A stretch of DNA of 64,000 nucleotides from Terriglobia bacterium (lineage in GTDB: Bacteria; Acidobacteriota; Terriglobia; Acidiferrales; UBA7541): contig JAIQES010000011.1 in the NCBI GenBank assembly GCA_020073705.1, positions 1-64,000 on the forward strand, given 5' to 3'. The notes under the pieces are model-generated. The model made no database searches, was not told the DNA's origin, and worked only from the letters and a program-made list of their open reading frames with translations. Of the stretch, positions 55,106-64,000 are shown piece after piece; positions within the stretch are counted from its first letter, which is position 1, and each line of letters starts with the position of its first letter. A program made the translations under genes and the position numbers.

Positions 55106-55609
55106 TCAGCCGCGCGGCCCGCAGGGCTGCGTCGGCTGCACCGTCTTGTTAGAAGCAAGACGAAAGACCGGAAATGCCGCGGCGATCCTTTGGAATTCCG
55201 CAAGCGCTGCATCTTTGTTCACGGGCACGTGCGGTCGCGCTCCCGGTGCTCGCTGCAGGTAAGCCTTCAAAATGGGTGCGCGCTGGTCGGCGGGAACCTC
55301 TTCGAGTTGGACCTCTTCACGACCGCCGCTCCGGAGAACTGCTCTTCCACCGGCTGCACGTACGTTTTGGACCCAGCTCACATTATCTCCGAGCATCGAC
55401 ACCAGGTACCGCTGTCCATCGACAATGGCCAGGACCACCGGCAGCGAGAACGTCCGCCCCGACTTTCGTCCGGTCACTTCCAATGTCTCGAGGTAGTTGG
55501 ATGTGACGCCCGACGAGGCTACAGCAGCCGTCGCTCTATTCAGAATCCTCGCGATCCAGTTGGGCCGCTGCCCACGGTACAACCATCGAGTGAAGTCGCT
55601 TAATGTCAT
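55106..55609 (-). CDS. Deazaflavin (F420)-dependent nitroreductase-family protein
   Basis: A 167-residue protein of the DDN/split-barrel family. It reads YLETLEVTGRKSGRTFSLPV, then VVLAIVDGQRYLVSMLGDNV, SWVQNVRAAGGRAVLRSGGR and ILKAYLQRAPGARPHVPVNK, the order of blocks found in F420-binding oxidoreductases. The central G-R-K-S-G-R loop is a typical phosphate contact. Whether the host makes F420 is not shown here; FMN use is possible. The C-terminal 12 residues are poorly conserved. Stand-alone gene facing the sulfur operon. Confidence 0.82.
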   Translation of the reverse strand: MTLSDFTRWLYRGQRPNWIARILNRATAAVASSGVTSNYLETLEVTGRKSGRTFSLPVVLAIVDGQRYLVSMLGDNVSWVQNVRAAGGRAVLRSGGREEVQLEEVPADQRAPILKAYLQRAPGARPHVPVNKDAALAEFQRIAAAFPVFRLASNKTVQPTQPCGPRG

Positions 55610-55793
55610 CTAAGCCTCAATTATATGACCTCATTGTTAGTTCGCAAGAATTTTCAGTAACGGCGGCATTCTCGTAGAGGCCGCGTTTGCGTGCGCAGAG
55701 GTGTGCCCTGTGCCGGTGCGTTCTGTACGGTGGTTTACCCGGAAACTTGCGGAAGTGTTGTTCGCGCCTGCGCCATTCTGGACGGATTGTCGG

Positions 55794-56567
55794 CTACTCG
55801 GAAACTAACCCACTACCGACTGTCTTGTCTTTTGCGTAGCAGAGGCGCTCGAGATTGCATCCGGCGCAGCGGGGTTTGCGGGCCTGGCAGACCTTGCGCC
55901 CGTGCCAGATCAACTGGTGAGAAAACAGAATCCATTTGTCCCGAGGAATCACCTGCATCAAGTCTTGTTCGATTTTCTTGGGATCGGTATTGTGAGAAAG
56001 ATCAAGACGTTCAGAGAGCCGCATCACGTGGGTGTCCACGACGATCCCGGAGGCGATGCCGAACGCCGTGCCCAGCACGACATTCGCCGTTTTCCGCGCC
56101 ACACCGGGCAGCATCAGGAGCTGTTCCATCGTGCTCGGCGCCTCGCCCCCGAATTCTTCGACGATCTTCTTGCTCGCGCCCATGATGGACTTCGTCTTGT
56201 TCCGAAAGAAGCCAGTTGGCCGGATGTCTTGCTCCAGTTCCAGCGGATTCGCGTACGCGAAATCTTTCGGGGTGGGATATTTCACGTAGAGCGTTTTCGT
56301 GACCTGGTTGACGCGTTCGTCGGTGCACTGAGCCGAGAGAATCGTTGAAATCAGCAATTGAAACGGGTTCTTGTGCTCGAGCGCGCAGATTGCGTCCGGA
56401 TAAGCATCATCGAGTTTCTGAAGGATCGCGCGCACGCGCTGCGGACTGGTCCCCGCCCCTTTCGCGCTGATGGTGGAAGCCTTTCTCACACCTGCACGCG
56501 ACGCGGTCTTCGATTTCTTTGTGCCTTTGAGGGCGGGTTTCCTAGTTTGTGGTTTTTGTTTTTTCAT
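55794..56567 (-). CDS. nth: Endonuclease III
   Basis: Bifunctional DNA glycosylase/AP lyase that removes oxidised pyrimidines. I chose the start MKKQKPQTRKP, giving 257 residues with a Lys-rich N-terminal extension of about 40. The family core is complete: FQLLISTILSAQCTDERVNQ, the helix-hairpin-helix with catalytic Lys in LLMLPGVARKTANVVLGTAF, Asp in GIVVDTHVMRLSERL, and the iron-sulfur loop CQARKPRCAGCNLERLC. It stands alone between opposite-facing genes. Confidence 0.95.
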   Translation of the reverse strand: MKKQKPQTRKPALKGTKKSKTASRAGVRKASTISAKGAGTSPQRVRAILQKLDDAYPDAICALEHKNPFQLLISTILSAQCTDERVNQVTKTLYVKYPTPKDFAYANPLELEQDIRPTGFFRNKTKSIMGASKKIVEEFGGEAPSTMEQLLMLPGVARKTANVVLGTAFGIASGIVVDTHVMRLSERLDLSHNTDPKKIEQDLMQVIPRDKWILFSHQLIWHGRKVCQARKPRCAGCNLERLCYAKDKTVGSGLVSE

Positions 56568-56653
56568 CGCTTCCCGGCCGATGAATATATCACAAGCAAA
56601 GAACCCTAGACGGGCGTGGCCTAACAGGCCGCGGGAAAAGGCTCCTGGCTCTG

Positions 56654-59600
56654 TCACCAAATGAGCTTCAGCGCGAACTGGATGGCCCTCGATGAAGTTG
56701 AGGTCAAATCAGTCAAACCTCCACTGTCAAGCGGATGTCCCGTGGAGTCAAATATGTTTCTGTTATAAAGCGGTGCAAGAATGTTTGGACGATTGAAAAT
56801 GTTGAAGAACTCCGACCGGAACTGCACATTGAAAGTGTCAGAGATCCTCTTAATATAATTGTTCTTGAACGCGGAAAAATTAAGGTTCACCATTCCAGGT
56901 CCGATAAGCCGGTTTCTTCCGAGGTTACCTCGAAGTGTGATCGGATTGGGCGCCGCAAAGCATTGCGTTTTGATGTAGTGAGCAAAATTTCCGGGATTCA
57001 CAAGAGAGTCGCAACCGGGGCCGGAGAGCACATTCGGTACATCAATATTGGCATCCGTATTTCCCACTCCGAGTGGATCTCCGCCAATGCCGGGGGTGAA
57101 AGGCACGCCCGTGCTTATTTCAAGAATTCCTCCAGTCTGCCACCCGCTAATTAAGTTGGTTGCGAAACTTGAAGACCATTTCGGCCCGGGGACTTGCCAT
57201 GAATAGATGATTTTCAGGTCCTGAGCAATGTCAAAATCTGATTCTCCTCGATTCAGTCTGGTGTTGAACCACAATGGGCTAGAAAGCGCATTGGTGTATT
57301 CGTCTCCTTCGATACTACCGGAGGACGTATCGATTGACTTGCCCCAAGTATATGAGCCCGTGACCTGAGAATTGCGGCCGATCGGCCTCTTCACTTGTAA
57401 AACAAGGGCGTTGTAGCGCGAATCCCCTTCCCAAAACGCGGCAGTGATGCGGCCGGCGCCGGGATTGAGCCGTGTCCCGCTGCCTGCCGGCCAAGGCCAA
57501 AGATAGCCTTGAGGAGTGAGCGTCGGTAAAACAATATTCGCGTCTTTCACGCGAAAGATATGGTGCACGCCTCGTGAGCCTACATATCCGAGCTTCATGC
57601 TGAATTTGCCAGGGAGTCGCCATTGTGTGGTGAAGTTCCACTGCATGACGTAATTGCGATGCGGGTTGGGCTCGAAATAGGCCTGGCCGAAACCACTGGT
57701 TGAGGCCGCGGCTATGGCATATGCGCCGGTCGGGTACGAAAATTGAGGCAGGTTCGTTGCATTTCCCATAGGAAAATAAGGAGCAGCAAAGAGTTCGCCG
57801 GACTCGATCTCATAGGGCAGAGGCAAAACATCAAATATCCCGAAGCCAGAGCTAATCACGGTTCGGCCATTATGGAATGGGTCCCAGCCAAAACCAATCC
57901 GTGGCTCAAAATTGCGCAGCGTTGGATTGGAAAACAAGGGAGAACCCAGATGAGGCTGCGCGTCGGTGAGATTCCTAAGAGCGGTCAGCTGACCATGAGC
58001 CTCGGTGGGCACGGTCGCCATCTCATAGCGCAGACCAAAGTTAAAGGTCAGGTTCGGCCGGACGAGCCAGTTGTCTTGAATGTACGCCCCAACCACCGTC
58101 TGACGAAATCCGCGTTCGCCGAGCGCGCCGGGAAGCGCCGCAGCAAATGAAAGCGGCTTGTTGGTCAGAAAATCGGCAAGTGACTTGAAAGAGAATTGGC
58201 CAGCTGGGTTGGCAATCGCCGAAACATTGTCTCGCATCCGCTCGACAGCCACGCCGAACTTCAACGAATGAGCCCCTCTGTTCAAGGAGATGTCGTCATA
58301 GGCTTGAATCGACGTCCAATAGAAATGATATTGATCAAGTGCATCCACTCCTGCGATCATTTTGACGAGACCAGGCACATTGATCTGGGGGACTGAGTGG
58401 CCGGGGATGGCACCGAATGATGTGTCCGCCACGAGTGGATTTCCGGAGACCAGGCCTTTACCGGTGTTCGAGACCATCCGGTAGAGCCCGAATCGAAAGG
58501 AATTGAGCAGATGCGGACTGAAGGTGTGTGTCTCGCCGAAGCTGACAAACTGGGATTGCGAATCACTGACACTCAGTTTGTTATTGAGCTTATCGGGCCC
58601 GGTACTGGATCCGATATCAGAGGTATAGACGCCATAAAGCAAGTCATTCCCAGAGAATTCATGGTCCATCCGAACCACGAAATGATTCCCAGGAGTTGTC
58701 TGAATACCGGCAGAGACGCGTCTCCCCGTGTCCCCTGCTCCCAACAGGCCTGCGTTGGGTAGAGGATAGAAAGCCTGCAGCACACGCGCAATCTGCGGAT
58801 CAACCACTACTGTCTCAGTGGAAAGATTGCCAGCACGAGCCGCTTCCGACGGCACGGCCGCTACCTGTGTGTTGCCCTTAGATTGGCGAATCCCCTCATA
58901 TGAAGCGAAAAAGAAGGTGTTTTTCCCAATCAGCCCGCCAGCAGTGGCACCGAATTGATTGCGATGGAAAGGAGGCCGTTCGATATCAAAATAATTTTTC
59001 GCATTAAGCACGTCGTTCTGAAAATACTCGAAGACACTCCCGTGGAAGCTCGCCGTGCCCGAACGTGTCGAGGAGGTAATATACCCTCCTGAGGAGCGGC
59101 CATATTCGGCTTGGTCATTCCTCGTCAGGACGGATAACTGATCGAGCGCATCGACACCTAAGGCGACACCGACCGCGTTGCCGAGCGGCCCATTTGCATA
59201 GTCGTTCACGCTGATGCCATCCAGCCGGGAGCTGTTCTGCCGGGGACGCCCGCCGAATATCGCCATTTGGATCCCATAGCCGTTTGGACCGTTCTGAGCC
59301 TGAGTGCGCGTTTTCAAGACCCCGGGCTCAAGAGCTGCGACATCGGTTGAAGACCGACCATTGAGCGGCAATTCACCTACTTCCTTGGAGCTCATCGTGT
59401 CGCAACATGCGGCCGCAGTCACTTGCTTTAAGCCTTCCTCAGGGGTTGCTGTGGACATCAAGGTCAAGTCTGCCGTCTGCACCGCTCCGGCGGCGACCGT
59501 CACCGTCGTGGTCGCGCCGGTGAAACCAGGAGCCGTGACTGTGACCTCGTATGTTCCGGGCGGCAAATTGCGCACAGCGTAAGTCCCGTCCTCACTGGAA

Positions 59601-59845
59601 GTGACGGATTTCTCCTCCTGAGCTGTCATATCCTTTTTCTTGATCGACACGCTTGCATTCGGAATGCCGGATCCGGATGAAGCCTTGATTGAGCCGCTAA
59701 GGGTACTATCGGCTGTTTGCGCACATATTCGGACAGAAGCAGAGAGACCAAGTAAAATTGCCAGCAACAACAACAACAAAGCTACCCTTGAGGCTCGTCC
59801 CATGCGGCCAGTCTTCTGGTAACGCCTCATCGTTTTAACGGACAT
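56654..59845 (-). CDS. TonB-dependent receptor with carboxypeptidase-regulatory domain
   Basis: A 1,063-residue outer-membrane receptor of the Oar-like type abundant in Acidobacteriota. The signal peptide is near the start (VALLLLLLAILLGLSASVRI, cleaved after AQ). A CarboxypepD_reg domain spans about 45-135 (LSGSIKASSGSGIPNASVSI, DGTYAVRNLPPGTYEVTVTA). A plug follows (SRLDGISVNDYANGPLGNAV, SGGYITSSTRSGTASFHGSV), then a long beta-barrel to a terminal aromatic IQFALKLIW. The start at 59845 places the signal peptide best. Divergent from the NHL lipoprotein. Ligand unknown; polysaccharide, peptide or siderophore uptake are all possible. Confidence 0.9.
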   Translation of the reverse strand: MSVKTMRRYQKTGRMGRASRVALLLLLLAILLGLSASVRICAQTADSTLSGSIKASSGSGIPNASVSIKKKDMTAQEEKSVTSSEDGTYAVRNLPPGTYEVTVTAPGFTGATTTVTVAAGAVQTADLTLMSTATPEEGLKQVTAAACCDTMSSKEVGELPLNGRSSTDVAALEPGVLKTRTQAQNGPNGYGIQMAIFGGRPRQNSSRLDGISVNDYANGPLGNAVGVALGVDALDQLSVLTRNDQAEYGRSSGGYITSSTRSGTASFHGSVFEYFQNDVLNAKNYFDIERPPFHRNQFGATAGGLIGKNTFFFASYEGIRQSKGNTQVAAVPSEAARAGNLSTETVVVDPQIARVLQAFYPLPNAGLLGAGDTGRRVSAGIQTTPGNHFVVRMDHEFSGNDLLYGVYTSDIGSSTGPDKLNNKLSVSDSQSQFVSFGETHTFSPHLLNSFRFGLYRMVSNTGKGLVSGNPLVADTSFGAIPGHSVPQINVPGLVKMIAGVDALDQYHFYWTSIQAYDDISLNRGAHSLKFGVAVERMRDNVSAIANPAGQFSFKSLADFLTNKPLSFAAALPGALGERGFRQTVVGAYIQDNWLVRPNLTFNFGLRYEMATVPTEAHGQLTALRNLTDAQPHLGSPLFSNPTLRNFEPRIGFGWDPFHNGRTVISSGFGIFDVLPLPYEIESGELFAAPYFPMGNATNLPQFSYPTGAYAIAAASTSGFGQAYFEPNPHRNYVMQWNFTTQWRLPGKFSMKLGYVGSRGVHHIFRVKDANIVLPTLTPQGYLWPWPAGSGTRLNPGAGRITAAFWEGDSRYNALVLQVKRPIGRNSQVTGSYTWGKSIDTSSGSIEGDEYTNALSSPLWFNTRLNRGESDFDIAQDLKIIYSWQVPGPKWSSSFATNLISGWQTGGILEISTGVPFTPGIGGDPLGVGNTDANIDVPNVLSGPGCDSLVNPGNFAHYIKTQCFAAPNPITLRGNLGRNRLIGPGMVNLNFSAFKNNYIKRISDTFNVQFRSEFFNIFNRPNILAPLYNRNIFDSTGHPLDSGGLTDLTSTSSRAIQFALKLIW

Positions 59846-60269
59846 CTGCGCATCAAAAGGCTCGGCGCCAGCAGATGACAGCGCCAGGCCACATACGGAC
59901 ACAATCATCATGGGACGAATGCATGCAGATATTCTTCCCACAGAGGACAACGTCCCTTGCGGTTATTATCTTCAAGCGGCCGTTCCGGTCGAATGTGCCC
60001 AGTTCCCGCGCGGTTCCGACGTATAAGATGACGAATATCCGAATAGGTCCGTTTCAAGTTATTTTTCTTCTTGATCAGAACTTGCTATACAAAGCCTCCC
60101 ACCCTTTGCTTCGCAAAGAATGGGGCACTCGGCATACTTCAAGAGCCTCGTCTTCACGTCCAATGTCTGTACCTGTCATTTCAGTAGTAGAAGCGCATTG
60201 TGCCCAGTTCGTGTAATATCCTGAAATCCGGGCGAGCATCCCGAGATGCAAAACAGAGGAGGAAACCCA
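59846..60269. other. Divergent intergenic region
   Basis: 424 bases between the receptor and the NHL lipoprotein, likely with promoters both ways. An A/T-rich stretch (60050-60110) and a TAATAT hexamer at 60212-60217 could be -10 elements, but I saw no matching -35 at the right distance. No gene. Confidence 0.4.
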
Positions 60270-61667
60270 ATGAAAGTGATTGGTCGAAAGATCGTTGTCG
60301 GAGCGATGGTTTGCGCCGCGATCGGTGTCATGACGCTGATAAGCTGCTCGAGCACCGATAAGGGGGGCGCGGCACAGCAACAGGCGCAGGCGGGTCAGTG
60401 GGTCGATCCAGCAAACCCGAGTGACGAACTGGTGGACGGCCCGTATCGAGTCGACCCGAATTGGCCCAAACCCTTGGCCACATTGTTTCCGGAGGAAAAG
60501 GGCTGGACGTGGGGTGCGGTCCAGGGCGTGTTCGCCCAGAACCCGGATCGCATCTTCGTGACGATGCGAGGCGAGCTGCCCGATTTAGCAAACGCCAAGA
60601 AAGCATACGTCGAGCTCCAGACCGCTTTCGGACTGACGGCGCACGTGGAGGTCCCTGGGCGCGGGATGTACGGGCGGAACGCGTCAGTGGGTCCCTACGC
60701 CAGTCCGGGCGAAGCCTCCGACGACTACAAGGGCGTCGCAGGAAAGGACTACCGGTGGAAACACATCATTACGGTATACGACAGCCAGGGGAATCTGAAA
60801 GAGGCGTGGACCCAGTGGGATTCGCTGTTCAAGCCGGACAATCCGAATGTGTTATCCCAGGGTCGCGTTCACAAGATCCTAATCAGTCCTTATGACCCGG
60901 AAAAGCGCGTGTGGGCCATAGACGACGGCCACGAGGTCATCCGGATATTCAGCAACGACGGCAAGAAACTGCTCCAGACGATCGGCACGTTGAACACGAC
61001 GACCGAGAGGAACGCAGTTATGACCGGCAATACCGGGCGCCCGTCGTTTATCAGGAAGACCGGTCCGACCAACGAGACCTTCGGCCGTCAGACCGACATC
61101 GCGTGGCTGCCGGACGGCACCTTCTTCGTCACCGACGGGTACGAGGAAACGCGCGTCGTGAAATTCGACAAGGACGGCAAGTTCCTGATGGCGTGGGGCG
61201 AGAGGGGCGAGGTCAACGGCAAGGAGATGCGGCCAAACTATTTCAATACCGTGCACGGCATCGCGATCGACAACCAGCGCCGGATCTACGTCAACGACCG
61301 AAGCAACCGGCGCATTCAGATCTTCGATGAGAACGGAAAGTTCCTCAATCAGTGGTACCTCGGCGACGGCCCCACCGCAACGTATCACATCTACATGGCC
61401 GCGGACCAGCACCTCTGGATGTCGGATGGTCACGGGAATTTCAAGTTCTACAAGTACGACCTTAACGGAAAGCTGCTGTATTCGTGGGGCACGATGACCC
61501 CCGAGCCGGGCGGACTGTGGGGAACGCACCAGTTCAGTGTGGACCAGGACGGCAACCTCTACACGGCAGAGGTGTGGGGCGGCCGTCCGCAGAAGTTCGT
61601 CCCGCGGAAGGGCGCCGACCCAGCGTTGCTGGTGGGCCAGCCGGTTCGTGCGGGCTGGAACAACTGA
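60270..61667 (+). CDS. NHL-repeat beta-propeller lipoprotein
   Basis: A 465-residue exported protein. The start at 60270 has GAGGAGG upstream and gives a signal peptide with lipobox LISC (Cys near residue 27). The mature part is a six-bladed-propeller-type sequence with NHL-like units: FGRQTDIAWLPDGTFFVTDG, VVKFDKDGKFLMAWGERGEV, NTVHGIAIDNQRRIYVNDRS, NRRIQIFDENGKFLNQW and FKFYKYDLNGKLLYSWGTM. Relatives are often labelled peptidylglycine monooxygenase-like, without evidence of that activity. It ends in a strong terminator. Periplasmic or surface binding role presumed. Confidence 0.85.
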   Translation: MKVIGRKIVVGAMVCAAIGVMTLISCSSTDKGGAAQQQAQAGQWVDPANPSDELVDGPYRVDPNWPKPLATLFPEEKGWTWGAVQGVFAQNPDRIFVTMRGELPDLANAKKAYVELQTAFGLTAHVEVPGRGMYGRNASVGPYASPGEASDDYKGVAGKDYRWKHIITVYDSQGNLKEAWTQWDSLFKPDNPNVLSQGRVHKILISPYDPEKRVWAIDDGHEVIRIFSNDGKKLLQTIGTLNTTTERNAVMTGNTGRPSFIRKTGPTNETFGRQTDIAWLPDGTFFVTDGYEETRVVKFDKDGKFLMAWGERGEVNGKEMRPNYFNTVHGIAIDNQRRIYVNDRSNRRIQIFDENGKFLNQWYLGDGPTATYHIYMAADQHLWMSDGHGNFKFYKYDLNGKLLYSWGTMTPEPGGLWGTHQFSVDQDGNLYTAEVWGGRPQKFVPRKGADPALLVGQPVRAGWNN

Positions 61668-61687
61668 AGCAGCGTAGAACACGGGTA

Positions 61688-61724
61688 GGCCGGGAGAAGA
61701 CCTCTTCTCCCGGCCTTTTTTCTT
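61688..61724 (+). terminator. Rho-independent terminator after NHL gene
   Basis: A perfect 13-bp stem GGCCGGGAGAAGA-CC-TCTTCTCCCGGCC is followed by TTTTTTCTT. It ends transcription 21 bases after the stop. Confidence 0.93.
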
Positions 61725-62213
61725 TGATGCAGGCGGCCGCAGCGACGGTTTCGTCGCGTTAGGCTGCGCCCTGCCAGTCACTCCCCGCCGTTGTTGCTGC
61801 CGAGCTCGCGGCGTACCAGCGCCGCACCGTCCACTCGCCGATGGGGACCGTCAGGGTCGCAGAATAGGTCTTCCGTTACTTGTATTTAGCTGGAGATGAG
61901 CGGACGCCGGAAGACTCGCTGGATCGAAACACTAGTGCCGTTGAAGATCGAACGAAGCGTGGAAAGAATTCATGAGATCAGGCTCAGATCAATCTACACG
62001 GATCCGCTACCCGACGGTACAAGTTGGAATCGACTTGCAAAACGAACGGAGATGGAAGCTGCGGAAATCTTTCCTTACTCATCCGGCATCCCTTGATTCT
62101 TGTCTATCTGGCCGTGGTTTTGCGATCAAGTTCTTCAGCGCGGAGCACGAGTGTTCGGATCTGAGTGCTGTCGCCGGGACGACCGAGGTCACTAATCCTT
62201 GGCGTCATCGGCG
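61725..62213. other. Intergenic region between NHL and VWFA genes
   Basis: 489 bases without a supported gene. The 66-codon frame at 61896-62096 has an acceptable composition but no family signal. A short direct repeat (GGCGTCATC twice, 62201-62218) spans the end of the VWFA gene. Confidence 0.4.
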
Positions 62214-63194
62214 TCATCGGAAGTAATAGCCGCTCTTGGTGAGAACGACGTAATTGCGTCCCTTCGTTCCGAACGACGGTGCCAGACGAACATCCAACTT
62301 GTGTGGTTTGCCCTCGGCGCCGTTGGCCGAAGTGTAGTACCCCAACGTGTAGCGCGTCTTGATCCGCTCAATCAGCGCACTGAACACGGCATCCAGATTT
62401 GCCACGTTTTGGACGTCGAAGATTTCCCCGCCTGTCTGGTCCATGACCTTGTGAATGTTCACCAGTCCTGGAATCATGCTTGCAGCGAAGCGCGTTGCTG
62501 GCGGGTTGTATCCGGGTATCTTCAGGTTATACACGGCAGCGTCTGCCGCTATGGTTTCAGTGACGATGTCGCGCGTGCCTTGTCCGCCCGCATCTGTGCC
62601 GACGTCATCGCTGATCAAAATGATTACCCGGCGGCCCTTCGGCTCCGCCGTGAGCAGATATTCGGCGGCGGCGAAAATGCCGTCGTTGATGTTTGTGGCG
62701 CCGCCCGCCTTGAACGAATTGATTTGCCCGGCAATCTTGGTTTTGTCTTTTGTGAGCGGCACGCGTAATTCGGCTTCCGTGGAAAATGTAAACAGCGCCA
62801 CTTCGTCTTCGGGTTTGAGCGCTGCAAGGGTTGTCGCCGCCGCATCACGCAGAGGGCCCAGGAACGGGCCAATCGAATCACTTAGGTCCAGCACGAGCGC
62901 GACATTCAGGGGCAATTCGTCACGACTGAAGAGCTCGACTTTCTTGGCGATGCCATCTTCGCGAACCTCGAAGTCCTCCTTCTTCAGATTGGCCATGATT
63001 TGACCGGATTTCGTCTTCACCGTCGCGTCAAGCACGACGAGATTCACGTCCACCCGAATGGGGGCAGGGCCTTGATTCTGGGCTTGAACTGAAATTCGAG
63101 AGAGACATGCAACGAAAGCGAAAAGGAAAACAATCAGGCATGGTGGACGCCGTTGGTTTCGCCAGAATCTAGTCGCTGTCAACGGGTTTGCCAT
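62214..63194 (-). CDS. VWFA-domain secreted protein, acidobacterial type
   Basis: A 326-residue exported protein. It has a signal peptide near residues 17-39 (CLIVFLFAFVACLSRISVQA-Q) and a short beta domain (IRVDVNLVVLDATVKTKSGQ, KKEDFEVREDGIAKKVELFS). A von Willebrand factor A domain follows (about 95-300) with the metal-site motif VALVLDLSDSIGPFLGPLRD, and ILISDDVGTDAGGQGTRD in place of the usual second loop. The end is the TRYTLGYYTSANGAEGKPHK segment typical of this family. Many such proteins are found in these genomes; ligands are unknown. It follows the Gly-rich protein gene on the same strand. Confidence 0.88.
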   Translation of the reverse strand: MANPLTATRFWRNQRRPPCLIVFLFAFVACLSRISVQAQNQGPAPIRVDVNLVVLDATVKTKSGQIMANLKKEDFEVREDGIAKKVELFSRDELPLNVALVLDLSDSIGPFLGPLRDAAATTLAALKPEDEVALFTFSTEAELRVPLTKDKTKIAGQINSFKAGGATNINDGIFAAAEYLLTAEPKGRRVIILISDDVGTDAGGQGTRDIVTETIAADAAVYNLKIPGYNPPATRFAASMIPGLVNIHKVMDQTGGEIFDVQNVANLDAVFSALIERIKTRYTLGYYTSANGAEGKPHKLDVRLAPSFGTKGRNYVVLTKSGYYFR

Positions 63195-63232
63195 CTAGAG
63201 TGAAGACGAGATGTAGATAATCTTTGATGATG

Positions 63233-64000
63233 TCATTGAGATGAACTGTTGCTATCGTCAGAATGCCTTTTTAGCACGGGCTGGTTCGGATCAGCATCTT
63301 GACCGGTCTGCGTGCCCTGTGGGCTTGAGACCCTGTTGCTATCGTCAGAATGCCTTCTTAGCACAGGCTGGTTCGGATCAGCATCCTGGCCGGTCCGTGC
63401 ATTTTGTGAGTTAGCAACGTCGTATACGTATCGTACGACCAACGGCCCTCTGGATTTGCCGCGGTCGATGTGCAGGGTTTCGTAAAACTGCCGGCCGTCC
63501 TGGGACAATTCGAAGCTTCGGCTCATCTTTCCGCCCTGCGGACTTTTCTCGTCCGACACAAACTGGCTTCCATTCCAGTGCGCAGCGATTTCCTGATAGC
63601 TGTTGTCCTTGTGTTTCTGCAACTGTCGCCCGTCGGTATAGAAAACAAGCTTGTGGTATTGATCGTCCGTCACATCAATTTCCGCATTCTTCAGGACGAA
63701 ACTCAGCGAACTTGCGGGGCGAATCAACTGCTGTATCTTTTCGTTATTCTCTAGGTCCCGTCCCCCGTAGGCGCCTCCACCACCGCCGGGGTAACCACCC
63801 CCAGGGTAGCCACCGCCGGGATAGCCACCGCCGCTAACACCATTTGTTCCTCTCGAATCTTCAGCCTTCGCGCGGGGGTCATCGCTCTCAGCACGATTTA
63901 GCTTCCAGGCTCCATCAAGGCTCGTCCTCGGTTGAACCTCTTGCTGTTTAGGTTTGGCTGCTGGAGGGGATGGAGGGGCTTGTGATTGTGCTGGGGAAAT
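63233..64000 (-). CDS. Gly/Tyr-rich hypothetical protein, 5' end outside window
   Basis: A partial gene: the open frame continues to the window edge, so at least 255 residues with the start missing. The visible N-terminal part is Pro/Gln-rich (SQAPPSPPAAKPKQQEVQP), then SLDGAWKLNRAESDDPRAKA. A low-complexity (G)GGYP repeat (about four units) and a folded domain with LSFVLKNAEIDVTDDQYHKL and FYETLHIDRGKSRGPLVVRY follow. The end is a duplicated block (TGQDADPNQPVL(R/K)RHSDD twice). It resembles unnamed acidobacterial secreted proteins with a DGAW-KLN motif. It is followed 38 bases later by the VWFA gene, possibly in one operon. Confidence 0.7.
   Translation of the reverse strand: MSPAQSQAPPSPPAAKPKQQEVQPRTSLDGAWKLNRAESDDPRAKAEDSRGTNGVSGGGYPGGGYPGGGYPGGGGGAYGGRDLENNEKIQQLIRPASSLSFVLKNAEIDVTDDQYHKLVFYTDGRQLQKHKDNSYQEIAAHWNGSQFVSDEKSPQGGKMSRSFELSQDGRQFYETLHIDRGKSRGPLVVRYVYDVANSQNARTGQDADPNQPVLRRHSDDSNRVSSPQGTQTGQDADPNQPVLKRHSDDSNSSSQ
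63255..63400 (-). repeat. Tandem duplication at the 3' end of the Gly-rich gene
   Basis: TTGCTATCGTCAGAATGCCT and the following roughly 50 bases occur twice (near 63247 and 63331), giving the repeated TGQDADPNQPVL tail. The units differ at a few bases, so the duplication is not the most recent. Confidence 0.75.

Noticed and set aside
60879..61781. Minus-strand 300-residue open frame
   Set aside because: Antisense to the NHL-propeller gene and running through a strong terminator.
61896..62096. 66-codon open frame
   Set aside because: No ribosome-binding site, motif or context to support it; reported only as intergenic DNA.

Overview
The window looks like a chromosomal segment of a motile, piliated, soil-type Acidobacteriota bacterium. 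The taxonomic hints are a VWFA-domain secreted protein of the acidobacterial type, a very large TonB-dependent receptor with an N-terminal carboxypeptidase-regulatory domain, and a CheA with two CheW-like domains. Base composition is moderately GC-rich throughout. The assignment is inference from protein families, not from a marker gene.

Layout. (1) 1-9.8 kb: flagellin and filament cap (fliC, fliD, minus strand), a decayed IS1380-family transposase, a small flagellum-associated-looking peptide, a broken TPR gene, then flbD-motA-motB. These run into a chemotaxis cluster in which cheR and an HDOD gene are intact, but a cheA is reduced to its last domain and a cheB has lost its catalytic domain. 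(2) 9.9-17.3 kb: a soluble hybrid histidine kinase and a complete minus-strand chemotaxis cluster cheA-cheW-mcp-cheB. Part (2) probably supplies the CheA and CheB functions lost in part (1). (3) 17.8-25 kb: tRNA-Gly(CCC), a UbiD-family decarboxylase, and the type IV pilus alignment and secretin operon pilM-N-O-P-Q. (4) 25-39.8 kb: a Kelch-repeat lipoprotein, an M24 aminopeptidase with a terminator in its leader, accB-accC, thiE, two APC amino-acid permeases, a DoxX protein, a RsbU-type phosphatase, the bifunctional NAD(P)HX repair enzyme and tsaE. (5) 39.2-42.4 kb: short dispersed repeats, including two copies in inverted orientation of a hairpin-rich, MITE-like element of about 250 bp. (6) 42.4-55.1 kb: a large cyclase-like protein of unknown role, a tricarballylate/citrate utilisation cluster (tcuABC) with a double-cupin protein, a dCTP-deaminase-like protein, a methyltransferase, and a sulfur-handling operon (1-Cys peroxiredoxin, rhodanese-metallo-beta-lactamase, TusA, DsrE-like). 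(7) 55.1-64 kb: a deazaflavin-type nitroreductase, endonuclease III, the TonB-dependent receptor, an NHL-propeller lipoprotein, a VWFA protein and a Gly/Tyr-rich protein cut by the window end.

The strongest unusual signal is the pair of 248-252 bp elements at 39151-39402 and 40547-40794. They share terminal inverted repeats and several internal hairpins, and each is flanked by a 6-bp direct repeat. Removing the first copy together with one repeat recreates an ATG that overlaps the upstream stop codon and reads in frame into tsaE. The element therefore appears to have inserted between nnr and tsaE, and its own end now supplies tsaE's start codon. No CRISPR array, prophage or obvious antiphage system was seen.
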